DNA of 64,000 bases, taken from Phoronis australis. Its lineage: Eukaryota; Phoronida; Phoronidae. The stretch covers positions 639,362 through 703,361 of the forward strand of contig NMRA01000040.1 of assembly GCA_002633005.1 (NCBI GenBank), written 5' to 3'. A program made the translations under genes and the position numbers. The notes beneath the pieces are model-generated. The model was not told the DNA's origin. It saw only the letters and a program-made list of their open reading frames with translations, and did no database searches. Shown here piece by piece: positions 21,482 to 33,909 of the stretch (position 1 is its first letter; each line of letters begins with the position of its first letter).

Positions 21482-22036
21482 CTTGAAGAGAAAAGTAAAC
21501 AAAAATAGTGAATGTTGGTGCACTAGATGAGTGAGGGTGACTTGCACTAGACCAGTGTCGGTGACTTGCACTACACCAGTGTTTGCGAATAGAAACATGT
21601 CTTACTACTATTCTATAAATGTGCCCAGACAGTTTTACGGAAATCTGCGAAAAATTAAGACAGGAACAAGGCCCTAAACAGTGCACTTTTTCAGACATGA
21701 GGTGCACTTATGAAAACTACAGCTTTGGGGGTCATATGCAATGGAATTATCACCCATGTGTCGAAACATGTATGTTCAAAATTGGTAGAGGCAAAGGTGA
21801 AAACCAAAGGTAGAAATTTTTAGAATATTATGTTAGTCAAACTTATTAACCGTTACAAAAGGGAGGGCAATAAGAATGGACAGAAATACACAAAAACATC
21901 CAGATTAAAACATGCTCGGATTTAAGGAATAATTGCACAAAGATTTTTGAATAAAAAAAATATTATTTTGGATGTTGACGCAGGGACATAAATATGCGCA
22001 TACATCTGATAATCAAGTGAGACTAAAACACTATGT

Positions 22037-22084
22037 GGGTCACAACGATGGCGGGTCACAACGATGGCGGGTCACAACCATGGT
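22037..22084 (+). repeat. Short tandem repeat, 3 copies of 16 bp
   Basis: GGGTCACAACGATGGC is present twice exactly (22037-22052, 22053-22068) and once with two changes (22069-22084). It is a minor minisatellite with no evident function. Confidence 0.8.
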
Positions 22085-23551
22085 GAGTCACTATGGTCAA
22101 TTCCCTGAATACAGAAAACATTTCTTGAAAAGTAATTGATAAATAGTCATGAACTTTGAAGAACTATCTGCAAACTAAGAAAAGTTAAGAACTTGACATT
22201 CTCGTTAATACCAACTTTTCTAGACAAACTTACACCGACTTTTCCTATGAGATAATTCGTTGACCTTGATTGAAAAATTTCCTAATATTGCGACAGCTCC
22301 AGCTAAAACAAACGCACAAGCGTTGCTTCTCTTTATCATTTTTTAATTTAAAGTATTGTCCATAAGACTATATTCCTAATATTCATTTTGTTGTAAATGA
22401 CAATTTAAGAATTACAGAAAATAATTGAATTGTAGTACAAGGAGTACCTTTATCCACGGCGTCCCTAACCAGGCAACTGAGGTGCTCCATTTAAATTGTT
22501 TTCTCAAATAAAGACAAAACTATACACATCATTTGAAAGTTCTAGTGCTCCTCATTGACCCAATATCCAGCATATTTGAACTCAATTTTATTTTTAGTTT
22601 GTAAAAACGGCGGCGCTAAAATAAAAAAAACAGTGAATTTGGCACTTGTATTTCTTTGGTTACTAAAAAGAATTTGGTTTGAAAAACTTTTAATTGAAAA
22701 AAAAGTACTAAAACAATGACTGTATTTTAATGGCAATCTACAACTGTACATTCCAAAATTGTTTTGAGCAGATAATTTGGAAAAGAACAATCATTTTGTC
22801 TGCTTGCTATTTAGGTTCACGCTTACATTGGAAATCTATACAAGACCAAAGTTGTCCAATCTACTGTGCTAGAAGACAGGAAAACATTGAAAATTGACAT
22901 TTTCGTACTAAACATTTTTGACTAATTTCAATAAAATTTGACGATGTTTACCATATCCAAAAAAGATAGTACACGAGATAATTGCACTAAAATTGATCGA
23001 GAGTCCGGTTCAGAACCAGGCACCTGTTTCAGATTCTGGAAAATAACCTTGTTGAGAGGGTCTAAATAACTCTCAAGTGCTGCGGAAAAAAGGTATGCTT
23101 TTTCATTGAAGATAAAAACAAAATATTTTTGTTTCTTCTAATATTTTATTCACAAAAAACCTAAAAATTGTCAAGGTAAGGGTACTCTTCCAATAATATG
23201 AATTCATAAATACATAGATATCCATGAGGGCAGGGTATTTTCCTACAAAGGATAAATTTTTCTTCAAAATCAGTACAATTTGAATGCCTAAATTTCTAAA
23301 ATGAACTGAATGGCACTTAAAATTTTGTTAGGCCTACTACCGACACTAGCGACCTGCGAGTTGCTGGAAATAGTCAAGTGTTCAGGCCGAGGACCAGGGG
23401 TCAAGCATTTTGAGAACCAGTTTTGTGTACTGAACAGGCACCCTGAAAGTGTCTATGGATACGAAGTGACTATTGCTTCTTGATTCTATACGATTGATTC
23501 AAACATTGAATATTCAAGGTTGAAACGTGAAAGTAGATTGACTGTTGTCAA

Positions 23552-23695
23552 TGTTGTAGATATATGTGCTTCCGGTGAATAATATGAGCCTCTGTTAGCC
23601 GCAGGTTAACGGGCAATTAGTTTAAATGGTTAGCAAGCTTGCCGATTTTATGGGGGTCACTGGTTCGATTCCCGGATCGGCTATTCTCGGCTAAA
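23552..23695 (+). repeat. tRNA-like repeat, plus-strand copy
   Basis: It contains a B box, GGTTCGATTCC (23662-23672), and a degenerate A box around 23617-23629. About 65 bases before the A box (TATGTGCTTCCGGTGAAT onward) are shared with the inverted copy at 24404-24540, which is longer than a plain tRNA head. It could be a tRNA-derived SINE with a 5' extension or one arm of an inverted-repeat element. The next 200 bp (to about 23905) may be the SINE body. Confidence 0.6.
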
Positions 23696-24104
23696 CTAAG
23701 ACCAATGGCCAGATCCTGAGCCAGAAATACCAGAGCGTCGTCAGGTTCTCTAAATCCGGGACCGCTATATCCGACCAGTGCCCCCATTACTGGCAATTTC
23801 AGATCACTTAAAGGTCTGGCTCTGCTGGCAGTACTGCCAATGTAGTTTACTCAATATATCGGAGATACCTGACGAAAGGTCCTGCTCCGCTGTCCGCCAT
23901 AGTTGATGATGAGACAAATTATGTTTTGTTATATTTGCTGAAAATTAACTTATTTCTAGTAAAAAATAATTTTTGATCATTTTTTCTGATTTAAAATAAT
24001 TATTACATAAACAAAATTCTATTTATGCATGTTTTGTATTTCTTTATGAATAAATTATAATTATTTATCAAAACGTATTCGTAAAATGCAAACTTAACTT
24101 CCTG

Positions 24105-24113
24105 CTTCCGGTC
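24105..24113. promoter_or_regulatory. Possible ETS-type promoter site before COMMD5
   Basis: GCTTCCGGT lies 18 bases upstream of the proposed COMMD5 start codon. Its inverse, ACCGGAAGC, fits the ETS-family core common at housekeeping gene starts. The same core also occurs in the nearby tRNA-like repeats, so it could be coincidental. Confidence 0.3.
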
Positions 24114-24130
24114 CACCTTCTTTAGCAAAC

Positions 24131-24145
24131 ATGTCTATAATTCAG
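24131..24145 (+). CDS. COMMD5: COMMD5 first coding exon (15 nt)
   Basis: ATGTCTATAATTCAG is followed by the donor GTAAAT at 24146. It is in phase 0, as exon 25400-25535 requires, and gives MSIIQ before VTGGQGGGT. It lies just after a short promoter-like stretch and between the two inverted tRNA-like repeats. No other in-frame ATG with a phase-0 donor was noticed between here and 25400, but I did not test every possibility. Confidence 0.55.
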
Positions 24146-27100
24146 GTAAATGTTTTAGCCTTTTTAGCAAATATTGCCTCGCGATTTTTGCCTTTCACAG
24201 TTTTGGAGCCTCCCATTTGATCCTTTTGCGTATTGTTTACAATCCGACTCCAAAACCGTAGTCACCTGAGTTTCTTGAATTATCAGCATTAGTAAGGTTC
24301 TGAACGTAATGTTATCTTGGTTGTGTGCACTTTTTCTTGAGGTGGAGAAATTTTCTAAATTGGGGCAATGAACTTCACAAAGTGGCACTGTAGTAATAGC
24401 CAAAATAACCCGACCCGGGAATCGAACCAGCAACCCCCATAAAACTGGCAAGCGTGCTAGCCATTCAGCTAATAGGCAATTGCCCGTTAGCGAGTAGCTA
24501 ACAGAGGCTCATATGATTCACCGGAAGCACATGTACAACAGCACCATCAATAGAGTGAAAAATTACTGGGATTGTCGGCGGGAAATGGCCGGGTCGATTC
24601 ACTTTGATGATACTGATCACCTCTTTTCACTGAAGGCAATAACCTTGTACTACTCTTCTAGTTGTAGTACTGTAAATCAACAACACAGTAAACCTATACA
24701 GTAAACATTGTGCAACACTGTACAGTCAAACCAAGTTACAAAAAACTTCCCTTAGATTTTCAATGTGTGCTCTTTAATCAAAATTTAGCAATGACCAAAT
24801 CAAATCAAATTTCCTGGGAATAACAAAAATTAATTTTGAAGTCTGATTGTAAACATTAATTTTTCTCTCTACTTCTCTTGCGCTACTACTGCACATAAAT
24901 GGATCAGTGGGTCAGCAAAAAATGTTAAACAATTACTGCAGCTTCATAATGATAATAAATCCACCTTTTTTAAACTACTGTGTCAATTGGTGTGCCAGTT
25001 TTGTGTTATACAAGGTGTCTGTTTCGTGAAAAGCGACTCAAGACTTAAGTCAGAAATTTGTTCACACAACCTTTTCTGAAAAATAATTGAATCTCACTTG
25101 AGCAAAAGTGCAAAGTCTCTGAGGGTAAACACATAACTGAGTCAAGTTTTGAAAATTATTTCAAGACTCTGATGCGATTATAAGAACTAGGCTAATTTTT
25201 TCAGCAACTTTGGCCAAATTTCTGTCTTGAGACTGGTTTATGTTGTGATTGAGGTGTACGATATTTCATTCGTTGCATGTTCAACTCATTTCTCAATTGT
25301 TTTGAAAATTAAGTCAGTCTTACACCTCTGCCAAAAAGCAAGATTGAAGTCAAGATGGTGCTATCAGTCTCTTTTCTCTTTTAAATGGCATCTTTTTAGG
25401 TCACTGGAGGTCAGGGCGGAGGGACAGCAGCTGACCGGACATCTTTCATTGGTGCCAGGGTGCCTGTTGAAGTAAACAAAATGGTCAAGCATATGAAGCA
25501 CGTTGATAAGGGTAGCTTTAAAAGGCTACTGCAAGGTATACCCCCCTATGAAGTTTTGAGGAATCGTTTTAGTACAAGTGAACAATATTATCACACTGAG
25601 ATAACATACAATAATTTAAAGCAACTTTTATGGCACGTGTCTTTCTTCATCTGTTTTAACTCCTTTTGAATTCTATGGTATTCTGTTCTAAAAATATACT
25701 GATAGTATTTTGAGTTCTTTTGCTCATTTCATCAGTGTTTTCACATCATTTTTAATCAAATTCAAGGAATGTATGTGTAGCTAACGTGTTAAGTTTTAAT
25801 CAAATTGAATGTGCATTGCTGACAATGCAGACTGAAAATAAATGATGTTATGTCTGTGGTAATGTGAGGAAAATGTTTGCAGCTGCAGTAGCAGCAACTG
25901 AGCAGAGACTGGTCAACTCGGACATATTCACCGAGCTAGAGAGTGAAAGTCTAAGCCAAGAATCTATCGCCTTCGTATACTCAGGACTTTTAACTGTGTT
26001 GAGACTGGCGCTCAGACAGCCTGTGTCTTCACTGAAGCAGGAACATCTTCAGGCTGATTTACAAGAGCTCAAGTGAGTGCTACAGTACACGCCAAAATTA
26101 TTCAGACAAAATTACCCAGACTTCCCGTAACAACAGCTTAGCAGAAGCCAGTTTCATCGCCATAGTGATAGTGGGTGTTTGCTGGTGTCCCAGAATGAAG
26201 GGGAATTATCAGGAAAGTCAGTATTAAGATGGATAAATTCTTTAATTATAATTTCCTCTTTTAACAATTGTTTCTGTTAGCGGAATTAGTCGTTGTGATG
26301 GGGAAAACTGTATTTTGTCTACAGGTTTAATTCTGTCTCTTACTGTTGATTTCGATATCGTTGTTCTTCAGCTATTCTGCATAAAACATTTGCTAAAACT
26401 GTCATTCCTTCATTTCCAAAATCTGAATACCGTGCAATTGAAAATTGTTGTCCTGTTGTATTGAGCTGTGCAGTGTAAACTATGCTCTAAATGAAGTGGA
26501 TCTTTTTAGTGTTCCTTTCTGTTCAGAACTTTTGACAAAATGAGTTCTGGTCCATCAAGTTGTGGGCTAAGTTAGTGAAGCTTTACTATAAGATTTTAAG
26601 ACGTTTTAGCAATGATTGACTTTTTTATGGGTTGCTGCGATGTCGTGAAACCCTCTTGGTGATAAAACTTGCTTCTCTCTAGTTTTATAGACAACATTAT
26701 TGTGGTTTTTGTTTTTTGGGTCTCGCAGGTTTTGGTGTTGCAGGAAAAAATGGCACATTATTTTTACATTTGTTGTTAAATTTAAGAGCTAGGAGTACTG
26801 TTCTAAAAATAAAGGTATTTTTTCCTTTGATTTTTCTCATCAATTTTCAGTTTTTATAATTGTTCATCGTTGAGATGCTGACCTACCGTGTTTTTATGCA
26901 TTTATTGTCCTCAGCCATTAAGATAATATTGTCATCAACATACAAAGAAAGTTCCAAGAATACACAATGAGTAAAAACTCCTATACTCTAGATGAGACAC
27001 GTTCAAGTGTTACAGAACATATAGGGTGTTAGTCTAAGCAACATCTCTCATACTTGAACTTGTGTATTTTTGTGGGCTTTTACATTTATTGTGGATATTT

Positions 27101-28866
27101 TATGACACTGTTCGTGTAGTGCAAATTCGTGTTAATGGCTTAAAACATGAATGAATAACGGTGATGATAATTATGATGATGATGATGATAAAAGTGATTT
27201 ACATATCTTTTTTTAGCACTTGATGTGTTTTTTCTTTCAGCATTCCTACTGAGTTCATAACTGACATTTCAAGTGTGGTCTTTGGTAACAGGTTGGTATT
27301 TGTTCCGTGACCTAAATAAACCCTGCATGAGTGTGGCACACTGGTAGAAAAAAAATTGAAATTACAGGTAGTGCAAAAATAAGTAAATCATCAGTGAAGG
27401 TGTATTTATCTGGAGATCATCAGGGCCTTATTTCATCTCCACAAATATTAGTATCGTATGGTATTGTTTCGTGGACAATCTCATAAATGTCGGGAAGGTA
27501 TACTGATGTATATATAGGTATATGAAGGTATACTGATGTATATATAGTTATATGAAGGTATACTGATGTATATATAGTTATATGAAGGTATACTGATGTA
27601 TATATAGTTATATGAAGGTATACTGATGTATATATAGTTATATGAAGGAATCACTCTAGTCTAAGATCAGTTGTCGTCCTTGTCATCTCATCAACAGTTG
27701 CGTGGGTGGAATGTTCAAGCAGTGCGGTCCTTACAGGATGGTGTTGGATGCCTGCAGGGTGACATCTGGTGATGAACTCTAGTCCATAGAGTGGTGGAGG
27801 AAGACTTAAACATATGATAAATAAATGATTGACATGGACATAGATTCTGGATTGAATGACTCATATCCCACAAGTCTACATTCTGGGCACGCTTCAATTT
27901 TCGCTATCTGTAAAAAAGTAAGTGGCTACTGCATCTATATTTTCAGGAGACCAATGTTAGATAGGGCAATACTGGAGAGCAGACCGCGCTTTCCAAAGCT
28001 GGAATTTTTCCGGTGGCGAGTCGATGTGGGCATTTCCACAAGGTGAGTTTAGTTTTGTCTGAGACAAAGAATTGCTGCACCTAAAAATTGCCTTAAAAAA
28101 TTCCACAGAACAATCATGTCACAGTATACCCCATGTAGTAGCCAGTTAGGAAACCAGTAGTAACGGCTCTTTTGAGTGTCACGTTAAATTGTATGGATAT
28201 CAGATTAGTGTATTTCCATTATTTTTGAAACCTAGAAATCTATTTTGATGTGGGACAGATTGATATTAATTTTGTAATGATGTTGTTGGCGTGAAGTCAT
28301 TCAGAATGTGTATTTTGCGACTTTAAACGTTTGCCATTTGTTACAGTGCTCTGGGAAAAGTACTTGAACCAACTATCACAATGGAAATGACTACATCAGA
28401 GGCGAAAACATTTACCTTTGAGGTTAGTATGCAGTTCGATATAATGTTGACATATCTCTCATTAATAAAAGATTTGGGAAGCTTATTCCATTTTGTCTTC
28501 CTAAAGCTTCTTTGAGGTGGTGATGTAGTAGCATCGTTTCTAAAATCTATTGTTGTGTATTCTAAGAACGCTGTAGCTCCTGAAGATGGCTGAAGGCATG
28601 CTAATGTGCTAATGCAAACAGGCCAGAATCAGGTCTAAAGAGCTGATAGATTTTAGAAATGATATTGCTAAACCCATTTTATATCCATTACTTTCACGCT
28701 CGAATTGGTTTTGTGTTTGCGATACGTGATTGTTGTTTTCCATTGGGCTTTCAATTCGTTGCAGGTTCCTGTTTCCAAGTTTCATGAACTTCGATACAAC
28801 GTGGCGTACGTTTTGAAAGAAATGGAAGCTCTGACACAGAAAAGTGTCATGAAAATTCAGGATTAG
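24131..28866 (+). CDS. COMMD5: COMMD5, COMM domain-containing protein 5 (complete, 7 exons)
   Basis: Exons: 24131-24145, 25400-25535, 25883-26072, 27241-27291, 27947-28042, 28347-28422, 28765-28866. Joined they give 221 residues, close to the 224 of the human protein. The N-terminal half is the helical HN domain (VPVEVNKMVKHMKHVDKGSF; VYSGLLTVLRLALRQPVSSL). Residues from about 150 form the COMM domain, with FFRWRVDVGIST, a variable strand, and FEVPVSKFHELRYNVAYVLK, ending KIQD. The VVFGNRRPMLD junction and the RWRVDV motif single out COMMD5 among the ten COMMD proteins. COMMD5 is a subunit of the Commander complex, which works with Retriever and CCDC22/CCDC93 in endosomal recycling. The start exon encodes only MSIIQ and is the least certain part. 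Confidence 0.9.
24404..24540 (-). repeat. tRNA-like repeat, minus-strand copy
   Basis: On the minus strand it has an A box, TAGCTGAATGG (24461-24471), and a B box, GGTTCGATTCC (24418-24428), with 32 bases between them, which is the normal internal-promoter spacing of a tRNA gene. It aligns with 23552-23695 in inverted orientation over roughly 135 bases with moderate divergence. No foldable full tRNA was established, so I call it tRNA-derived rather than a tRNA gene. Confidence 0.62.
25014..25245. mobile_element. MITE-like inverted-repeat element, TTTCATGAAA type
   Basis: The left part (CTGTTTCGTGAAAAGCGACT, then AAGTCAGAAATTTG) recurs inverted at 25213-25241 (CCAAATTTCTGTCTTGAGAC region). 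It resembles the element at 21039-21318. It lies in COMMD5 intron 1, ending about 155 bp before the second coding exon. Confidence 0.5.
27494..27643 (+). repeat. Minisatellite, 5 copies of 30 bp
   Basis: The unit GAAGGTATACTGATGTATAT + ATAGTTATAT is repeated five times, with starts at 27494, 27524, 27554, 27584 and 27614, and a broken sixth start at 27644. The copies are identical except for one base in the first. It lies in the COMMD5 intron between exons 27241-27291 and 27947-28042. Confidence 0.92.
28528..28672. repeat. Short inverted repeat in the last COMMD5 intron
   Basis: GTTTCTAAAATCTAT (about 28537-28551) recurs inverted as ATAGATTTTAGAAAT (about 28647-28661) with a loop of roughly 95 bases containing CTCCTGAAGATGGC. 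It could be the remnant of a small mobile element. No ribozyme core can be completed in it. Confidence 0.4.
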
Positions 28867-29614
28867 TGAGACACTGTTTTCGTTAAAATTTATTCAGTTT
28901 CAAGCAAAAACAGTATTGAAAGTGTTTTGTCTTCCGAAGGTTATTCGTCAGTAACTGCATTGCACTAACGATGCTTATTTGTTACGAAAACTTTCACGAA
29001 ACGAAATTCCACTTGTGCTCAAAATCGGAGACTGTTTATCGTAACCCAGACTTTGGATACCAAAGGCAAGTGCAATAGATGTTTGGGTACACTATCTGAG
29101 GATAGTTTCTTGCAAGTTCGGCGAGATGGAGCAAGATTGAGCCAGTGCTTTGCGAGTAAGGTACACTTGCAAACTATGTGCACCTGATGTGACCAGACAG
29201 TGAGCGTGAATTGTTTAGTTATGGGAGAAAACTCTTTATTTCCATTTTATACTAAAACAAATAATTTCTCGCTGCAGCCTTCAAGAGCCGGGCACACAAT
29301 TAGTGTTCTGGCCCGTGACCCTGAACTGCACTTGAAAACAACGAAATGTATTATTGTGTACATAAATGTGTAAATTCTTGTAGATATTGTAATGTTATGC
29401 GTAAGACCATTCATGATATTTTGATTGCATTGAGAAATTATTTAAATGTTGCATAATATATTTTCGTAATTTTACGTGCAGTTGCCTAGTGTAAAAAACT
29501 TCTTAAAAGTATTGTATGACTTAATAAGACGAAGTACACTCTATTATTATATCATGATACTGGTGCAAAATAGACATTAAAGAGGATACTGGTTCTGTAC
29601 TTTGCAGTTTTTGT

Positions 29615-29620
29615 AATAAA
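29615..29620 (+). terminator. COMMD5: Candidate COMMD5 polyadenylation signal
   Basis: AATAAA lies 749 bases after the COMMD5 stop codon. Another match lies near 30041. Neither can be confirmed without transcript data. Confidence 0.3.
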
Positions 29621-30870
29621 GGTATCCAGCGATGTCATGTTTTTGGTCTTAAGATATGGTTTTAGACTCAAACCCAGTAAGATTAATGAGTAGAGCTATA
29701 GTTGTGGTTACCAATGGATACTCTTGGTCTTTAGGAGGTTTTACCAGCAAAACAACTGACAATTAACATGGTTTAGAGATATCTTGATGAAATTCCTTTT
29801 AAAAAGTGTGCTATCAGTTTTTTATGAACAGCTAAAAGTATAGCTTCAAAAGTTGCATTTGCCATGGGACCACCATTGAAAAATAATTTTCATGTACTAG
29901 GTGTTCTTGTAATTGGGTATTATTATCTTTTATATAGCACGCAAGACCTTCTCTTTCGCGGGCTTAGAATATGAACTATTTTGAACCCATTAGGTAGTTG
30001 TATTTTAATACAACTAAATTATAGTTTAAATAAAAATCTTGAAATAAAATTATCAATTGTCAAAAATTTGAGAGTGCATTTGTCTTTTTCGGTGAAGTTT
30101 AAGGTGACCTCCAGAAATTTATATCGGAAATTTGGAAAACTTTGCTTTTAAATAAAATGTGGTGTTGAAAGAGCTTTACTTAAAGTGGCAATTAATTTGC
30201 GCTTTGGATTAAAAATGAACGTTTGATTTAGGCCCCTTATTGATATTAAATCAGTCTTGTAATGTTCCTTTTTCAAATTTGAAATGACTGGCTTGAGAAG
30301 TATTGAACAGTCGCTGTTTCAGGTCAAGCCCATTTAAGTTCTTTAGCACTGCTAGTCAGTTTTAGGCAATATGATTGCCAGACGACTTATTGAAAAGAAC
30401 GTGATGACGTTTTGAAAGCGCAAATACGCCTGCGAAGAATGTTGATGTTATAACGACCAGCCGCAACTGTTTGTGCTTTACGGTCTGAAAAGGACGTTTT
30501 TCCTTATTTGGTTTGTTCCAATTTATTGAGTTTCAACAACAAATGAAAAGAGACTGAAGTATATGTAATTTAGTACATTGGTTCAAAAGTAAGTTCGTTG
30601 AGAACATGTTTCGGAGTTCCGAACTGGATAAGCAATAACCCAACATTGTCAGCAGGTTGGGCCCTGTTATGTATGTAGCGCCATCTGTTGGCCAAAACTT
30701 TCGAGGCAAAATCGTCTCGTAAGAAATAAACGCGAGTGGTTTTTAATTTTCTGCTGACAGAAGAGGATAGATTGGATTTCTAAGGGGCTATTTTCGACAG
30801 TCTTCTAGTTTTTTTTATCTCTGTTAACAGAGCTTTAGTTATCACAGGATTTATAACTTGGTCCCCAGTG

Positions 30871-31309
30871 CCCGGTTTCATGAAACAGCCCCCAATAGGG
30901 ACTCAACTAAGTCCCCTAAATCTATTGCGTATTTTTGAACTTGTGAAAACATCGATTGCCCTTTTTTATCTGTTTTAGTTTCATTACTAAGTCAACTTTT
31001 GGCTTTGATACAAATCGAGGGTGAACTCGACGTTGAAGTCTCAATGTTACCAAAAAGGTATAGGGATCTTTTCATGCATCGCTCCTAACATAAGGACTAA
31101 GTCCCTATTTATTTTCATTGAATTCTGGGCTCAGTTTTTAGTTTTGTTTATTAGAAAACGATAATATCCAAAGAGGACCTCAAAGTGAACATGAAATGAT
31201 ATAAAATGATATAAAAAGATTACATCTGTAAATAAACAAAGACACAAATAGGCAAAAGTTTTAGGGAACTTAGTTGAGTCCCTATTTGGGACTGTTTCAT
31301 GCAACCCGG
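30871..31309. mobile_element. MITE with roughly 50-bp inverted ends, TTTCATGAAACAG type
   Basis: The left end (CCCGGTTTCATGAAACAGCC through AATAGGGACTCAACTAAG) is repeated inverted at the right (CTTAGTTGAGTCCCTATTTG to CATGCAACCCGG, ending 31309). The ends match at most positions over about 50 bases. It contains no coding frame of its own and is a non-autonomous DNA transposon. Confidence 0.7.
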
Positions 31310-33819
31310 CAAAGGGTCTCAACCTATGTAGAGGATCTATGTAGAGGACAAAGGTAATGAGCAGAAAGTGCTTTGCCAGTGCTGTATACTATGTGAGCGT
31401 CAGTGCTGCGCGTGTAACGGTTCGTCCAGGGTCGTTAGAGAAATTTTACTGCTGTCAAAAGTCCCATTGTCAAAGTATATTGCTTGAAACATTGTTGTAC
31501 GATGGAAGCAACGGAATTTGAAATCCAGTTTTGTCTAGTAGACAAATGGATTAAACATGACATCGGCATTTTTATGGCGTCGAAAGATAACCGCAGAACC
31601 AGTAGGATCAGAAGACACCCACCCCCATTTGTCATCATGGCTGTAGTGCCATTCATCGACAAGGGGTATTTCGTCAAGTCGTCGGAAAATGGATGTTGAG
31701 TAAATAAATTATTTTATATCTGGGCTGATGACGTAACCAGTTCTTGGTGAAGTTACGAAAGGTGGATTTAGCCGATAGTCTATGGGAAAAGTTTGTTGTT
31801 GATACATATAGCAATAATTTACATTGTGAAGTCTACTTGTCTTCAGGGTAGTGTTTCAACTTTCATTTGTAGTGCTCAGGCATAGTGCTACGGCTGCGCT
31901 TACCTGTGCGTTCGAGTTACGTGGTCGGGCTAAATCGTTAATTAGCAGACACACGCACCTACAGTGTTGATCAAATCTGATTAATAATTTCGTATCAATC
32001 TTAATGGCGTTCAATTAATCCAGAACTTTAATACGATTACACCAAATGTCAGCGCGCTATGCATTCTGACTTCTCTCCGTGGGACATTAAGAACAACAAT
32101 GCGGCGCGTGTTGCTTCCGACCGATTTTATTCTCGAAATCCGTGACGACGCTGCGTTAAATATTTCAGCCCACGACATTTCGTGGGGCTGTATTGTACCG
32201 CGGCTTTGTCCGGTAATTTAATAGGAAAAATTGGTTATGATTTTGCTGGGATATAGCCTCTGGCGAAAACACGTAGATGGACAAATTACTTAGCAGGTGA
32301 TGCACAATTTTCGTGGGGCGACCGACAATTGATCGTGGACCGAACTCGGCGGAGACGACATCGTTTAGCCAGTCAGTAATCACGTAGTTGGGATGCAAAG
32401 AAAGAACAGTGATTAATTTTTAATTTTGAAATAAATTACTGGGTACTGTGACAGGCCGAAATTTTTAATGATGACGTGTCTTTGAGGGTAAGAAATAGCA
32501 TGGGAAAATATCAGAAAGCGCGTGCGATTTTTTTAAATGGCTCATCAAATATTAGCGTGTTGTATATGTTAAAGAGTTGTTTTGTGCGTTCATGAAACTG
32601 TTCACGGCCTTCAAATGAGGTTTTGTGATACAAGTGTTGAATTGGTAATTTGAAAACTGCTTCGGGCATTCCGGTATCTCTTCGCCTAAACAGTCTTTCG
32701 CTATTGATCTCGTGAGAAAAGTTGTCCTTTCACATCACTCAATGGTTTCGTAAAATCTGAAATGAGACCAGTTAAATTATAAGTCGACAAATGAAGACTT
32801 GATTTTGTAAGCCGTAACTTTGCTTAAGCATTCACGGCAAGAACTCTCGTTTCATACTTTCGAAAAGTAATAATTAGTTCAAACTAATGACGATTATTTT
32901 TCAGTGGTTTTCAGTTTCATATCGTTTTCCAAGAGCCTTAAAATCCTGTACACACGATTTTTGTTTTCTCTCCGCAAATATCACGTGGTATGTTTTAAAG
33001 CAGCGATAAGAATGCATTCCGTCACAAAAACTAACTTTGGGTTGAAATCATTTCCTGCTACGAATTTGATTTCTAATTATGTCTTTTTCAAACTGTATTT
33101 GTTTCGTGAGCTCGGGGGGAACTGGCAGCTCGTTGTTGCTTGAATCAGACTCCACAAGTTGACTTGTCACGGCGGGTTATTTTAGGTGCCCAGCACGGTC
33201 TCGAGTAATAACGAAGTGTCAGTTCTCCTGAACCCAGTTAAAAATAACTTAAGTTGAAATAAAGTTTATACAGCGATGAGTGGTATAGATTAAAAGTAAG
33301 TTTCATTGAAGGAACACCGTTTGCGGCCGCTTTAAACTAATACGTGTACGCTCACCGTTGTCAATTAATGAACGCTAATGATGGTGCAATCGTCAACTTC
33401 TAAAATGCGCGGGAAATAACGTCACAAGAAAACGACAACAGCGTGTCAGTCGAATGCATACATCTCAACGCGGTCGATAGGATCTTGAAGTTGGAATTCC
33501 ACGGACGGAGTTGTTTCATTCAGCGTACACACGGACCTTACTAATCCAGTTGTCACTCACAATCAGTAACGTGCAGAAGTTTGGTGATCCCCGCCGGGAA
33601 CGATTTTTTATTGGATGTCCATCCCTCTACTGAAATGCATGTACCCTAGTGCTAAAAAGTAAAAAAATTAAACATGAAATAAAAAAGTTTATTCAATTTA
33701 ACAACAAATCAGTCACAATTTCAAAAAAAATAATCATAACGATTGGATGCCCCCGATGTGGATGCCCGGGGTCACCCCCCCCCCTTCTGTATGCCTCTGC
33801 TCACGAAGCTAGTATGATC

Positions 33820-33909
33820 ACGGGCTTCGCTTGAAGTACATGGCGATATCTCGCGAAGTCTTAGGTGTTCTTGCGTTTGCGCGAGATTCTCTCCTCTACG
33901 AAACGCACA
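33820..33909 (+). repeat. Dispersed 90-bp repeat, copy 1
   Basis: ACGGGCTTCGCTTG at 33820 through GAAACGCAC at 33909 aligns without visible length change to 49295-49384. Shared blocks include GCGAAGTCTTA, GTTCTTG and CGCGAGA. It is unusually CpG-rich for this region, and its function is unknown. Confidence 0.6.

Larger units (their letters stand above)
21482..24130. other. Spacer between the visible VMA21 exons and COMMD5, probably holding the VMA21 promoter
   Basis: The two genes point away from each other, so VMA21's first exon and promoter should be here. I could not place that exon. One minus-strand frame starting at 22339 runs 34 codons to a splice-like CGGTGTAAGT, but its hydrophobic content is unlike the family's N-terminus. 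The segment also holds a 16-bp tandem triplet (22037-22084) and a tRNA-like repeat (23552-23695) followed by about 200 bp that may be its body. Confidence 0.45.

Noticed and set aside
23600-23690. A functional tRNA gene
   Set aside because: B box and spacing are tRNA-like, but I could not draw a full cloverleaf with an acceptor stem, and an inverted diverged copy exists nearby, so it is a tRNA-derived repeat.
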